This document shows, in pieces, positions 5,570 to 12,666 of a DNA stretch of 13,101 nucleotides (position 1 is the first letter of the stretch; each line of letters opens with the position of its first letter). Source of the stretch: Draconibacterium sp. (lineage in GTDB: Bacteria; Bacteroidota; Bacteroidia; Bacteroidales; Prolixibacteraceae). Made by a program: the position numbers and the translations under genes. The DNA is taken from NCBI GenBank assembly GCA_030595485.1, contig JAUVDE010000053.1, forward strand, positions 1-13,101, written 5' to 3'. Under the pieces are notes generated by a model, which ran no database searches, was not told the origin of the DNA, and saw only the letters and a list, made by a program, of their open reading frames with translations.

Positions 5570-6751
5570 TTATCTGTTTAATATTATTCTGAATGTTGTT
5601 CCTTTTCCTAAATCAGAAGATTTGATAAAGATTTTGCCACTGTGGTAGATTTCAACAATACGTTTAGCAAGCGAAAGCCCCAATCCCCAACCTCGTTTTT
5701 TGGTTGAATAACCCGGTTGGAAAATTGTTTTGTGGTGACTTTTGGCCACGCCAATTCCGGTGTCAGAAATATCGATTAGTACCTGATTGTCTTTCTCAAT
5801 TAGATTAACAGTAATTTTTCCATTGTTACCCATGGCATCGATTGCATTTTTGCATAGGTTTTCTATTACCCACGAAAAAAGTGCTGCGTTTAATGGTGTT
5901 TCAATAAAAGCGTTTTGTTCGTAGTTCATTTCAAACTTTACTTTATCCGACGAACGCCTTTCTATATAACCAACTGATGAATTGAGTACCTCAACTACAT
6001 TTTGTCGTAACAATTCGGGTTTTGAGCCAATTTTAGAAAAACGTTCGGTAATTCTTTCTAGTCGTTTGGTGTCTTGTTCCAATTCTTTTACCAAACTTTC
6101 ATCAACGTTTTTGAGTTTTAACAACTCAATCCATGCCATTAACGACGAAATAGGAGTTCCCAACTGGTGAGCAGTTTCTTTCGACATTCCCACCCAAACC
6201 TGATCTTGTTCGGCGCGATTGCTTGCATTAAAGGCAAAATACGAAACAGTTATAAATATTAGAATTACAATGAGTTGAACAAGTGGATAAAGCCTTAGGT
6301 TACGAATGATACTTGATTCTCGATGATAAAGAAAATGAGTTTCGTTTTCTCCAATAACAATTGGAATTGGTTTGGCAAAATCCTTCATTTTTTTGAGTTC
6401 ACGTGTGAGAACTTCTTGCTTTCTTCCTTCTTTATACGAAATATTTTTATCAAGATTAAAATTTCCGTCAGCTTCTAAAATAATAATCGGGATGGTCGTA
6501 TTTTGGGCAGTAACTAGGCTTAAAAAATTAAGATACTTTGTTTCAAGCACCGACATCTCGGTAGAAGTTGATTCAATTGAAGCATCGATTAAACTTTCGG
6601 TAGCTTTTGCCCAAAGTTCTACTTTGTTGCGCTCTTCATTCCCAATTTTATTGGTGAGCCAACTGGTGTACAATAAGGATGCAACGCCAATTGATATAGC
6701 AATTAACAGCAATAGAATTTTCCCGCGGCGTCTTTTAATGTATATGTCCAA
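5570..6751 (-). CDS. Membrane sensor histidine kinase, orphan
   Basis: A two-component sensor kinase of 393 residues. One helix at about 11-30 and a second at about 153-174 enclose a periplasmic sensing region of about 120 residues with no domain I recognise (VELWAKATESL, IPIIILEADGNF). The cytoplasmic part has the phospho-accepting His195 in ETAHQLGTPISS, the N box ENLCKNAIDAMG (Asn302), the G1 box DTGIG (330-334), an FQPGYSTKK motif and the G2 box GWGLGLSLAKRIVE (354-367). The HQLGTP form of the H box is common in Bacteroidota kinases of this type. No in-frame ATG exists near the N-terminus: the start is a TTG at 6749-6751 (LDIYIKRRR), or possibly slightly elsewhere. No response regulator adjoins it, so its partner is unknown. 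Confidence 0.92.
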   Translation of the reverse strand: MDIYIKRRRGKILLLLIAISIGVASLLYTSWLTNKIGNEERNKVELWAKATESLIDASIESTSTEMSVLETKYLNFLSLVTAQNTTIPIIILEADGNFNLDKNISYKEGRKQEVLTRELKKMKDFAKPIPIVIGENETHFLYHRESSIIRNLRLYPLVQLIVILIFITVSYFAFNASNRAEQDQVWVGMSKETAHQLGTPISSLMAWIELLKLKNVDESLVKELEQDTKRLERITERFSKIGSKPELLRQNVVEVLNSSVGYIERRSSDKVKFEMNYEQNAFIETPLNAALFSWVIENLCKNAIDAMGNNGKITVNLIEKDNQVLIDISDTGIGVAKSHHKTIFQPGYSTKKRGWGLGLSLAKRIVEIYHSGKIFIKSSDLGKGTTFRIILNR

Positions 6752-6853
6752 TGCAAATTGTTTTAAACGTTCAGAGATGGAAACGACTTAAATATAAAAA
6801 TAGTATATCTAATAACTTGAAACGGCAAAAACAGCAACTAAAACATGAAAGAT

Positions 6854-8761
6854 CTATTTTTCTAGAATCTTCAGAACTGTGTTTACGATTCCTTTAACAT
6901 CAATTCCACATTCTTTGTATAAGTCTTCAGGTGTTCCGTGTTCAATAAATTTATCAGGAATACCTAAGATTTTTATTTTTGAAGTAAATCTTTTTTCAGC
7001 CATAAACTCTAGCACAGCACTTCCGAAACCACCTTGAACGGTTCCATCTTCTACTGTTAAAACATATTCAAAATTCTCGAAAACTTCGCTTAGTAAATTA
7101 GCATCAAGAGGTTTTACAAAACGCAAATCATAATGGGCTGCCGAAACACCTTTGTTAGCAAGGCTTTTTACAGCACGTTCTGCAAATATCCCCGATTTCC
7201 CGATAGTTAAAATGGCAATGTCTTTCCCATCAGTCAGTTTGCGGCCTGTGCCAATTTCAATTTTCTTGAAAGGCACTTTCCAGTTAGGCTTAATTCCACA
7301 TCCACGAGGATAGCGAATTGAAAATGGTTTGCCCACTTCTTTAAGCTGAGCTGTAAACATTAGGTTTCGTAATTCAATTTCGTCCATAGGAGCAGCAACA
7401 ACCATATTTGGGATGTTACGCATGTACGCAATATCGAAAACGCCATGATGTGTTGGACCATCTTCACCAACCAAACCACCACGGTCGAGACAAAATACAA
7501 CATGTAAGTTCTGAACGGCTACATCGTGCACAACCTGGTCGTAAGCACGCTGCATAAAAGTGGAGTAGATATTACAAAATGGCACCATTCCCTGAGTCGC
7601 TAACCCGGCAGAAAAAGTAACGGCATGCTGTTCGGCAATTCCAACATCGAAAGTACGTTCGGGCATCTTTTTAAGCATCAAATTCATGGAGCAACCCGAT
7701 GGCATAGCAGGTGTAATTCCAACAATTTTGTTGTTTTGCTCGGCCAGCTCTACAAGTGTTTCTCCAAAAACATTCTGAAATTTTGGTGCTTTATCAACTG
7801 GGCAGTCGCAGCTATAAATTTCGCCTGTTTCTTTGTCGAAAACTCCCGGTGCATGATATTTGGTTTGGTTAAGTTCAGCTAGCTTGAAACCTTTTCCTTT
7901 TTGTGTAATTACATGTAAAAGTTTTGGCCCGGGTATGTCTTTTAAATCGTTCAAAACTTTAGTGAGATAGACCACATCGTGCCCATCAATCGGCCCAAAA
8001 TACCTAAAGTTAAATGCTTCAAATAAATTGTTTTGTTTCAGAATCACATTCTTTAAAGCATGTTGGTTCTTCTGAATAAACCTTCGGGTTTTTCTTCCAA
8101 AACTGTCAAGTTTACCAAGCCCTTCCCAAACGTCGTTTTTAAAACGGTTGTAAGTATTCGATTTCGAAATGTTTAACAAATATTTGTTTAAGCCTCCAAC
8201 ACTTGGGTCGATAGCCATGTTGTTGTCATTTAAAACCACGAGTATGTCGGCATTTTCTCCACCGGCATTATTTAACGCTTCAAAGGCCATTCCACCTGTC
8301 ATGGCACCATCACCAATTACGGCTACTACTTTGCGTTCTTCTTCACCTTTTATTTTTGAGGCAATTGCCATGCCCAATGCTGCCGAAATAGAAGTAGAAG
8401 CATGTCCTACACCAAAAGAGTCGAATTTGCTTTCGCTTCGTTTTGGAAAACCACTAAGTCCTTTAAATTTTCGGTTGGTATTGAAATTGTCACGTCGTCC
8501 GGTTAATATTTTGTGTCCGTAAGCCTGGTGTCCCACATCCCAAATAAGTTGGTCGTACGGAGTATTGTACACATAGTGCAAGGCAACGGTAAGTTCAACT
8601 ACGCCCAAGCTGGCTCCAAAGTGTCCGGGGTTGGTTGAAAGCACATCGATAATAAAATCGCGTAATTCGTCACAAACATCTTCTATTTGTTCCAACGAAA
8701 ACTTTTTAAGGTCTGTAGAATTATTTATTTTTTCGAGTAGCTTCCCCTTTACTTCATCCAT
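6854..8761 (-). CDS. dxs: 1-deoxy-D-xylulose-5-phosphate synthase
   Basis: Dxs joins pyruvate and glyceraldehyde 3-phosphate using thiamine diphosphate, the first step of the MEP route to isoprenoids (and a precursor for thiamine and pyridoxal). The 635-residue length is normal. In order it shows GHFGASLGVVELT with His47, WDVGHQAYGHK with His78, the thiamine-diphosphate motif GDGAMTGG (150-157) with LNDNNMAID, FGPIDGHD (255-262), the catalytic Glu377 in GIAEQHAVTFSAGLA, and GLVGEDGPTHHG. A transketolase C-terminal domain follows, ending GTPEDLYKECGIDVKGI. The ATG at 8759-8761 (MDEVKGKLLEKI) is preceded by an exact -7 box. Its neighbours coaX and the histidine kinase share the strand with gaps of about 100 bases. 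Confidence 0.98.
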   Translation of the reverse strand: MDEVKGKLLEKINNSTDLKKFSLEQIEDVCDELRDFIIDVLSTNPGHFGASLGVVELTVALHYVYNTPYDQLIWDVGHQAYGHKILTGRRDNFNTNRKFKGLSGFPKRSESKFDSFGVGHASTSISAALGMAIASKIKGEEERKVVAVIGDGAMTGGMAFEALNNAGGENADILVVLNDNNMAIDPSVGGLNKYLLNISKSNTYNRFKNDVWEGLGKLDSFGRKTRRFIQKNQHALKNVILKQNNLFEAFNFRYFGPIDGHDVVYLTKVLNDLKDIPGPKLLHVITQKGKGFKLAELNQTKYHAPGVFDKETGEIYSCDCPVDKAPKFQNVFGETLVELAEQNNKIVGITPAMPSGCSMNLMLKKMPERTFDVGIAEQHAVTFSAGLATQGMVPFCNIYSTFMQRAYDQVVHDVAVQNLHVVFCLDRGGLVGEDGPTHHGVFDIAYMRNIPNMVVAAPMDEIELRNLMFTAQLKEVGKPFSIRYPRGCGIKPNWKVPFKKIEIGTGRKLTDGKDIAILTIGKSGIFAERAVKSLANKGVSAAHYDLRFVKPLDANLLSEVFENFEYVLTVEDGTVQGGFGSAVLEFMAEKRFTSKIKILGIPDKFIEHGTPEDLYKECGIDVKGIVNTVLKILEK

Positions 8762-8778
8762 CTGCGTGAAAATAATTT

Positions 8779-8786
8779 CAAAGATA
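8779..8786 (-). promoter_or_regulatory. -7 box of a dxs promoter
   Basis: TATCTTTG on the minus strand matches TAnnTTTG exactly and would start transcription about 12 bases before the dxs ATG. The nearest TTG (8811-8813) is 24 bases upstream, a little far for a -33 box. Confidence 0.5.
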
Positions 8787-8872
8787 ACAATTCGCCATCT
8801 ACACTTTGTTCAATACGAATATAAACTAATTGGCAAAAGAAGTAATTTTCGTTCGATTTTGAAATGATTACT

Positions 8873-9646
8873 TCAATCAGTTTCAATAAAGGAATTAATA
8901 TGCACTAATCCTTCGAGTGTAAGCATGGGTTCAACGGTTTTTACATGTTTTGTAAGTGGCGCAACAATCGAACTCAGTCCACCGGTAGCAACAATTGTAA
9001 GTTTTTGCTTTAATTCAGTCTCAGTTCGTTCAATAATGGAATCGACCAAACCGGTAAAACCATATATAACTCCGGCTTGAATAGCGTGAATTGTATTTTC
9101 ACCCAAAACCGATGGAGGTGGAGTTAAATGAATTTGAGGAAGTTGAGCTGTATTTCCGGCAAGCGCACCAACGGCAGTTTGCAAGCCGGGAGAAATGGCA
9201 ACTCCAAGTATTTCAGAATTTTTACCGATTGTGGTAAATGTTAAGGCAGTGCCAAAATCGATTATCATCGTATTGTTTCCATATTTCTGAAAAGCAGCAA
9301 CTGCATTGGCAACCAAGTCGGTTCCAATCTGGTATGGGTTTAAAATTTTTATGGGAAGTTTTGGGTAAATATCAGGATTTACAAGCTGAATTATTGCTTT
9401 CTCAAATAAGTGGCTAAGCATTTCTTCGAATGGATGGACCAATGAAGGTACAACGCTGCTGAGTATAATTTGCTGAACCGAATCCCTGCAAATTTCTCCG
9501 GAAGTTAGCAAGGAGCGAAAAATAACTTCGTATTCGTCGGCAGTTTTCAACTGGTCGGTCTGAATTCGCCAATTATTAAGCCATTCGTTATTTTCGTGGA
9601 TCCCGAAAACAATATTCGTATTTCCTATGTCGATGGTAAGTAGCAT
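8873..9646 (-). CDS. coaX: Type III pantothenate kinase
   Basis: CoaX phosphorylates pantothenate with ATP, the first committed step of coenzyme A synthesis. The 257-residue protein has the N-terminal phosphate-binding motif LTIDIGNTN (Asp6), the pantothenate-site region NPYQIGTDLVANAVAAF with the catalytic-type Asp110, the adenosine motif IIDFGTALTF (130 onward), GVAISPGLQ, and VATGGLSS near the end. The usual GxDR motif reads GTDL here, so the Arg is replaced by Leu111; I recall similar versions in relatives, and the rest of the site looks intact. The ATG at 9644-9646 (MLLTIDIGNT) is the only sensible start. It is transcribed divergently from the receiver-domain gene. Confidence 0.95.
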   Translation of the reverse strand: MLLTIDIGNTNIVFGIHENNEWLNNWRIQTDQLKTADEYEVIFRSLLTSGEICRDSVQQIILSSVVPSLVHPFEEMLSHLFEKAIIQLVNPDIYPKLPIKILNPYQIGTDLVANAVAAFQKYGNNTMIIDFGTALTFTTIGKNSEILGVAISPGLQTAVGALAGNTAQLPQIHLTPPPSVLGENTIHAIQAGVIYGFTGLVDSIIERTETELKQKLTIVATGGLSSIVAPLTKHVKTVEPMLTLEGLVHINSFIETD

Positions 9647-9671
9647 CGTTTTTTGCTTTAATTTAAGAACT

Positions 9672-9704
9672 CAAAAGTACCTAATTTCTTTCTACTAATT
9701 CAAA
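9672..9704 (-). promoter_or_regulatory. Promoter for coaX
   Basis: On the minus strand TTTG (9701-9704) and TACTTTTG (9672-9679) are both exact matches to the Bacteroidota -33 and -7 boxes, 21 bases apart. Transcription would begin near 9666, about 20 bases before the ATG. A second full TACTTTTG at 9701-9708 contains the -33 box, so the word tcaaaagta occurs twice, 29 bases apart. Confidence 0.7.
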
Positions 9705-9728
9705 AGTAATTCGCTAGTTAACAAAAGA

Positions 9729-9759
9729 TTGTATTCTCTGAAAAAAAGTTGTACTTTTA
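9729..9759 (+). promoter_or_regulatory. Promoter for the receiver-domain gene
   Basis: TTG (9729-9731) is 20 bases from TACTTTTA (9752-9759), one base off TAnnTTTG. The predicted start of transcription near 9765 lies downstream of the possible TTG codon at 9760 and supports the ATG at 9790. Confidence 0.55.
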
Positions 9760-9789
9760 TTGCAACCGCTTAATAATAAACCGTTCGGT

Positions 9790-10284
9790 ATGCAAAAAAC
9801 AAGAAATCCATTAATTTTTTTGATTGAAGACAGCGTTGTATACAAAGATTTGATAGCTGGTTATTTAAAATCGAAGAATTTTACGAATCTGAATATCTAC
9901 AAAAATGGGGAAGAATGTTTAAAGCAGATGCATTTAAAGCCCGATTTAATTGTTTTAGATTACTCGTCGGAAGGGAAAACAGGGTTAGAGTTAATGGCTC
10001 AAATTCAGAAAGATTTTCCTGAAATCGATTTTATCTTTTTAAGTGCCCAAAACAATGTTGAAGTAGCTGTGCAAATTATGAAAATAGGTGCAGCTGACTA
10101 CATTATTAAAAACGATAAGGCACCAAGGAACCTAGTAAAATCAATTGAGTATCTTATTAGTTCTTCAAAACGTGAAAAAGCATCAAAGGGTTTTAAAGTA
10201 GGTGTTGTTGGTTTTTTCATCATGTTATTTTTAATTATCATGATTATCACCTTTATGTCGATTTTCTTTAATCTTGAATTCTAA
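9790..10284 (+). CDS. Membrane-anchored response-regulator receiver protein
   Basis: A single receiver domain fills residues 7-125 of this 164-residue protein. The phosphorylation site is intact: acidic pair Glu13-Asp14 (LIEDS), phospho-acceptor Asp57 (LIVLDYSSEGKTGLEL), Ser85 (FLSAQNN) and Lys107 (YIIKND). There is no DNA-binding or enzymatic output domain. A basic linker (SSSKREKASKGFK) leads to one strongly hydrophobic helix at about 137-160 and a four-residue tail. The domain should therefore be tethered to the inner face of the membrane by its C-terminus. The frame opens at a TTG (9760), but the promoter position makes the ATG at 9790 (MQKTRNPLIFLIEDS) the start. What it signals to is unknown; the orphan kinase at 5570-6751 is a possible partner only by proximity. 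A terminator follows. Confidence 0.88.
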   Translation: MQKTRNPLIFLIEDSVVYKDLIAGYLKSKNFTNLNIYKNGEECLKQMHLKPDLIVLDYSSEGKTGLELMAQIQKDFPEIDFIFLSAQNNVEVAVQIMKIGAADYIIKNDKAPRNLVKSIEYLISSSKREKASKGFKVGVVGFFIMLFLIIMIITFMSIFFNLEF

Positions 10285-10332
10285 ACGCTAGGGTAAGTTA
10301 TAAGATAAAAACTTCACCATATATAATTGAAT

Positions 10333-10367
10333 GAGGAGCTGCAAATTTTGCGGCTCCTCTCATTTTT
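10333..10367 (+). terminator. Terminator after the receiver-domain gene
   Basis: A 10-bp stem with one T-G pair (gaggagctgc at 10333-10342 with gcggctcctc at 10350-10359) and a 7-base loop is followed by catttttag. It is GC-rich in an AT-rich gap and lies 48 bases after the receiver stop. It ends just before the POT transporter promoter, insulating the two genes. Confidence 0.8.
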
Positions 10368-10385
10368 AGTCCTTTCAAATTTTGC

Positions 10386-10393
10386 TATCTTTC
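10386..10393 (+). promoter_or_regulatory. Possible -7 box for the POT transporter
   Basis: TATCTTTC is one base off TAnnTTTG and sits 20 bases before the ATG at 10414. No clear -33 box is seen, as the terminator's T-run occupies that position. The box lies inside the frame that would extend the protein upstream, which argues against the longer start. Confidence 0.4.
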
Positions 10394-10413
10394 GCGCCTC
10401 AAAAAAAGGAAAA

Positions 10414-11856
10414 ATGGCATTTGTTTCAGTACTAAAAGGATATAATAGTAGTTTTTGGACAGCTAATACAATTGAACTTTTCGAACGATGGGCATGGTAC
10501 GGGTTTTATCTGGCTTTCCCAATCTTTTTGGTTGGTTCATCAGATACAGGAGCTTTAGGTTTTTCCAATGGAGAAAAAGGTGCTATTATGGGAACAGGTT
10601 CAGCTCTGTTGTATTTTTTACCCGTAATTACTGGAGCAATTGCTGATAAGGTGGGGTATAAAAAGATCTTGCTATTAGCATTTGCCATTTATGCTTCTGG
10701 GTTTTACATGATCAATATTTTTGAAGGTTATGCAATGGTTTATTTTGCCTTTGTGTGGACTTGTGTTGGAGGCGCATTTTTTAAACCAATTATTTCAGCA
10801 ATGATTGCTAAAACAACCAATGATGGAAACGCTTCTATTGGCTTTGGTATTTTTTACATGATGATAAACATTGGTGGTTTTATTGGGCCATTTATTGCTG
10901 GTGCTTTGTTAAAACTAAGCTGGGAATACGTATTCTATATGGCTATTGCTGTCATTGGCGTTAACGTACTTATTACCTTATTCTTCTTTAAAGAACCTGG
11001 CCGCGAGAAGGATAATTCTCCTTTGTTGCAGAATATAGTGCAAGCATTTAAGAATATCTGGATTACACTTCAGAACTGGAAATATGTAATGTTTCTAGTG
11101 ATTATGATTTTGTTCTGGACAGCCTTTAATCAGCTATATTATTCATTCGGAATTTTTATCGACCAGTGGATTGATACAACAGTTGTTTATAATGGTTTAC
11201 ATTCTGTTTGGCCATGGCTTGCTGAAACTATTGGTGCTGATGGTACAATTAGTGCCGTTACAATGACGAGTATGGATTCGTTTTTTATTATTCTTTTCCA
11301 GTTAATGGTATCGGCATTTGTAATGCGTTTTCGTCCGCTTGCCGCAATGATGGGTGGAATTTTAGTATTGTCTGGTGGGCTAGGATTAATGTTCTCAACT
11401 CAGAGTGGTTGGTTAATTCTATTAGGGGTTTTAATTTTTGCCTTGGGCGAAATGGGAAGCTCTCCAAAATTTACCGAGTATGTTGGTAAAATTGCACCGG
11501 AAGATAAAAAGGCATTGTATATGGGGACCTCGTTTTTGCCCATTGCAGTTGCTCACAAATTGGCAGGTTGGTTATCAGGCGATTTTTATGAAGGTATTTC
11601 AGATAAATACTTCTTGTTGCAGAAGGAGGTTGCCTTACGTGGTTTGGAATTCCCTACTGAGTTTTCAACAGACTTTACAAAGAACGACTTCTTTAGCCAG
11701 GCTGCCGATAAAATGAATATGTCGCAAGTGGAACTTACCAATTTCTTGTGGCAGAATTATCACCCCTCAAATATTTGGGTGGTGTTCTCCGGAATTGCTG
11801 TTTCGGCAGTTGTGTTACTTTGGTTGTACGATCGATTTATTATTGGGAAGAGCTAG
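10414..11856 (+). CDS. POT-family MFS transporter (probable proton-coupled peptide symporter)
   Basis: A 480-residue inner-membrane transporter of the proton-dependent oligopeptide (POT/PTR2) branch of the major facilitator superfamily. The diagnostic ExxER motif is present in helix 1 (ELFERWAWYG: Glu21, Glu24, Arg25). An MFS motif-A-like loop follows (ADKVGYKKILLL), then the PTR2 signature region FYMMINIGGFIGPFIAG. The C-terminal half has further helices, and a polar insertion between the last helices (about residues 390-445, GDFYEGISDK to MNMSQVELTNF) is longer than in the best-known members. The frame extends upstream to a TTG at 10327 through the terminator hairpin, which cannot be coding. 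The ATG at 10414 (MAFVSVLKGYNSSF) is used instead. Substrate is not readable from sequence; di- and tripeptides are the family default. Confidence 0.9.
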   Translation: MAFVSVLKGYNSSFWTANTIELFERWAWYGFYLAFPIFLVGSSDTGALGFSNGEKGAIMGTGSALLYFLPVITGAIADKVGYKKILLLAFAIYASGFYMINIFEGYAMVYFAFVWTCVGGAFFKPIISAMIAKTTNDGNASIGFGIFYMMINIGGFIGPFIAGALLKLSWEYVFYMAIAVIGVNVLITLFFFKEPGREKDNSPLLQNIVQAFKNIWITLQNWKYVMFLVIMILFWTAFNQLYYSFGIFIDQWIDTTVVYNGLHSVWPWLAETIGADGTISAVTMTSMDSFFIILFQLMVSAFVMRFRPLAAMMGGILVLSGGLGLMFSTQSGWLILLGVLIFALGEMGSSPKFTEYVGKIAPEDKKALYMGTSFLPIAVAHKLAGWLSGDFYEGISDKYFLLQKEVALRGLEFPTEFSTDFTKNDFFSQAADKMNMSQVELTNFLWQNYHPSNIWVVFSGIAVSAVVLLWLYDRFIIGKS

Positions 11857-11868
11857 AAGAAAGTTTTC

Positions 11869-11923
11869 ACTGTTCAGTCGCAGTATTCAGTTTGTCATCT
11901 CGATGAGGAACGAAGAGAGATCT
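11869..11923. repeat. Dispersed intergenic repeat (cagtcgcagtattcag plus tcatctcgatgagg units)
   Basis: Two adjacent low-complexity blocks follow the POT stop codon. The first is ttcagtcgcagtattcag (11873-11890). The second runs 11893-11923 and begins tgtcatctcgatgaggaacg and ends agagagatct, with atctc/gagat ends that can pair. I recall very similar words scattered between genes in many Bacteroidota genomes, but copy number cannot be tested in this window. Confidence 0.55.
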
Positions 11924-11967
11924 TTTTCAGGATGGTGGTAGATAGGCAAAAATCAGCTTACTTATAG

Positions 11968-12023
11968 AAAATATCCAATAATCAATATTGAATGTAGAAT
12001 TTTCAATTGTTTTACATTGGATA
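11968..12023. repeat. AT-rich inverted repeat, atatccaat family, left copy
   Basis: It starts aaaatatccaata (11968-11980) and ends attggata (12016-12023), which is the exact inverse of tatccaat at 11972-11979. An internal palindrome caatattg lies at 11983-11990. The first 13 bases recur exactly at 12665-12677, on the other side of the four-helix-bundle gene. Confidence 0.6.
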
Positions 12024-12045
12024 GTTTGTTAGTATTAAATTAAAG

Positions 12046-12258
12046 GTAACTATTCAGGTGTTGTAAACTTTTGAGTAGCTGATTTTTGTAATTTGAGATT
12101 TCACGCAAAGGACGCAAAACCAAAGACATGCAAAGGGCGCAAAGTGCTTAGAATAAATCCTTTGCGCGTTTTGCGAGAATCTTTGCGAACTTTGCGTGAA
12201 ATACATATTGTATTCATAACCAATTTAATAAAGTGCAATTATACACCTGAGTAGTTAC
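12046..12258. repeat. Outer inverted repeat of a nested palindromic element
   Basis: gtaactattcaggtgt (12046-12061) pairs with acacctgagtagttac (12243-12258) along all 16 positions, 15 Watson-Crick plus one T-G pair. The arms enclose a second palindrome (12098-12202) and end 21 bases before the four-helix-bundle gene. Confidence 0.7.
12098..12202. repeat. Palindromic cgcaaag repeat element
   Basis: A perfect 13-bp terminal inverted repeat (atttcacgcaaag at 12098-12110, ctttgcgtgaaat at 12190-12202) encloses degenerate gcaaag words on the left and ctttgcg words on the right. The whole 105 bases can fold into a long imperfect hairpin. I recall this type of cgcaaag element as an abundant dispersed repeat in Bacteroidota. 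Confidence 0.75.
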
Positions 12259-12279
12259 AATTAAAGAATATCGTAACTT

Positions 12280-12666
12280 ATGTTTCATCTAACTTTGAGA
12301 GTTAGGAAAGAACGAAAATACGATTTAGAAGAAAGATTAATTGATTTTGTACTTCAACTTGATGAAATAACAGAAAAGCTACCATCAACCAGATTGTCTA
12401 ATCATTTGGCAAGTCAAATTGTAAGAAGCAGTAGTTCACCTGCTTTAAATTATGGGGAAGCTCAGGCAGCAGAATTTCAAAGAGACTTTGTCCATAAAAT
12501 GCAGGTGATTTTGAAAGAATTACGAGAAACCAAAATTTGTTTAAAAATCATCATTTGCAAAAAATATATTGAGTCTGTAGTGACACATCCAGTACTAACA
12601 GAAAATGAAGAACTGATTGCTATTTTTGCAACCAGTGTCAAGACTGCCAAATCTAAGTTGCGGTAA
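12280..12666 (+). CDS. Four-helix-bundle protein, S23/IVP-like family
   Basis: A 128-residue protein of the family first seen as open frames in intervening sequences of 23S rRNA. It is related in fold to the Avd accessory proteins of diversity-generating retroelements. The family core is clear: KYDLEERLIDFVLQLDEI (13-30), then RLSNHLASQIVRSSSSPALN (38-57) with YGEAQAAE following, then DFVHKMQVILKELRETKICL (69-88), and a final helix from about 107. Four amphipathic helices can be drawn; there is no signal peptide or membrane segment. Here it is a stand-alone gene, not inside an rRNA gene and with no reverse transcriptase nearby. Its function in such settings is not known. It lies among dispersed repeats that differ from the housekeeping genes around it, suggesting arrival as a small mobile or inserted unit. 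The ATG at 12280 is the only Met before residue 74. Confidence 0.88.
   Translation: MFHLTLRVRKERKYDLEERLIDFVLQLDEITEKLPSTRLSNHLASQIVRSSSSPALNYGEAQAAEFQRDFVHKMQVILKELRETKICLKIIICKKYIESVVTHPVLTENEELIAIFATSVKTAKSKLR

Noticed and set aside
9760..9789. TTG start for the receiver-domain protein
   Set aside because: The promoter -7 box ends at 9759, so this codon would lie before the transcript start.
10327..10413. TTG-initiated extension of the POT transporter
   Set aside because: This stretch contains a terminator hairpin and the probable promoter, and family members start close to the ExxER helix.
12098..12202. CRISPR array suggested by repeated gcaaag words
   Set aside because: The repeats are too short and uneven, are arranged as one palindrome, and have no uniform spacers or cas genes.
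12280..12666. Diversity-generating retroelement suggested by the Avd-like fold
   Set aside because: No reverse transcriptase and no template/variable repeat pair with adenine-specific differences are present in the window.
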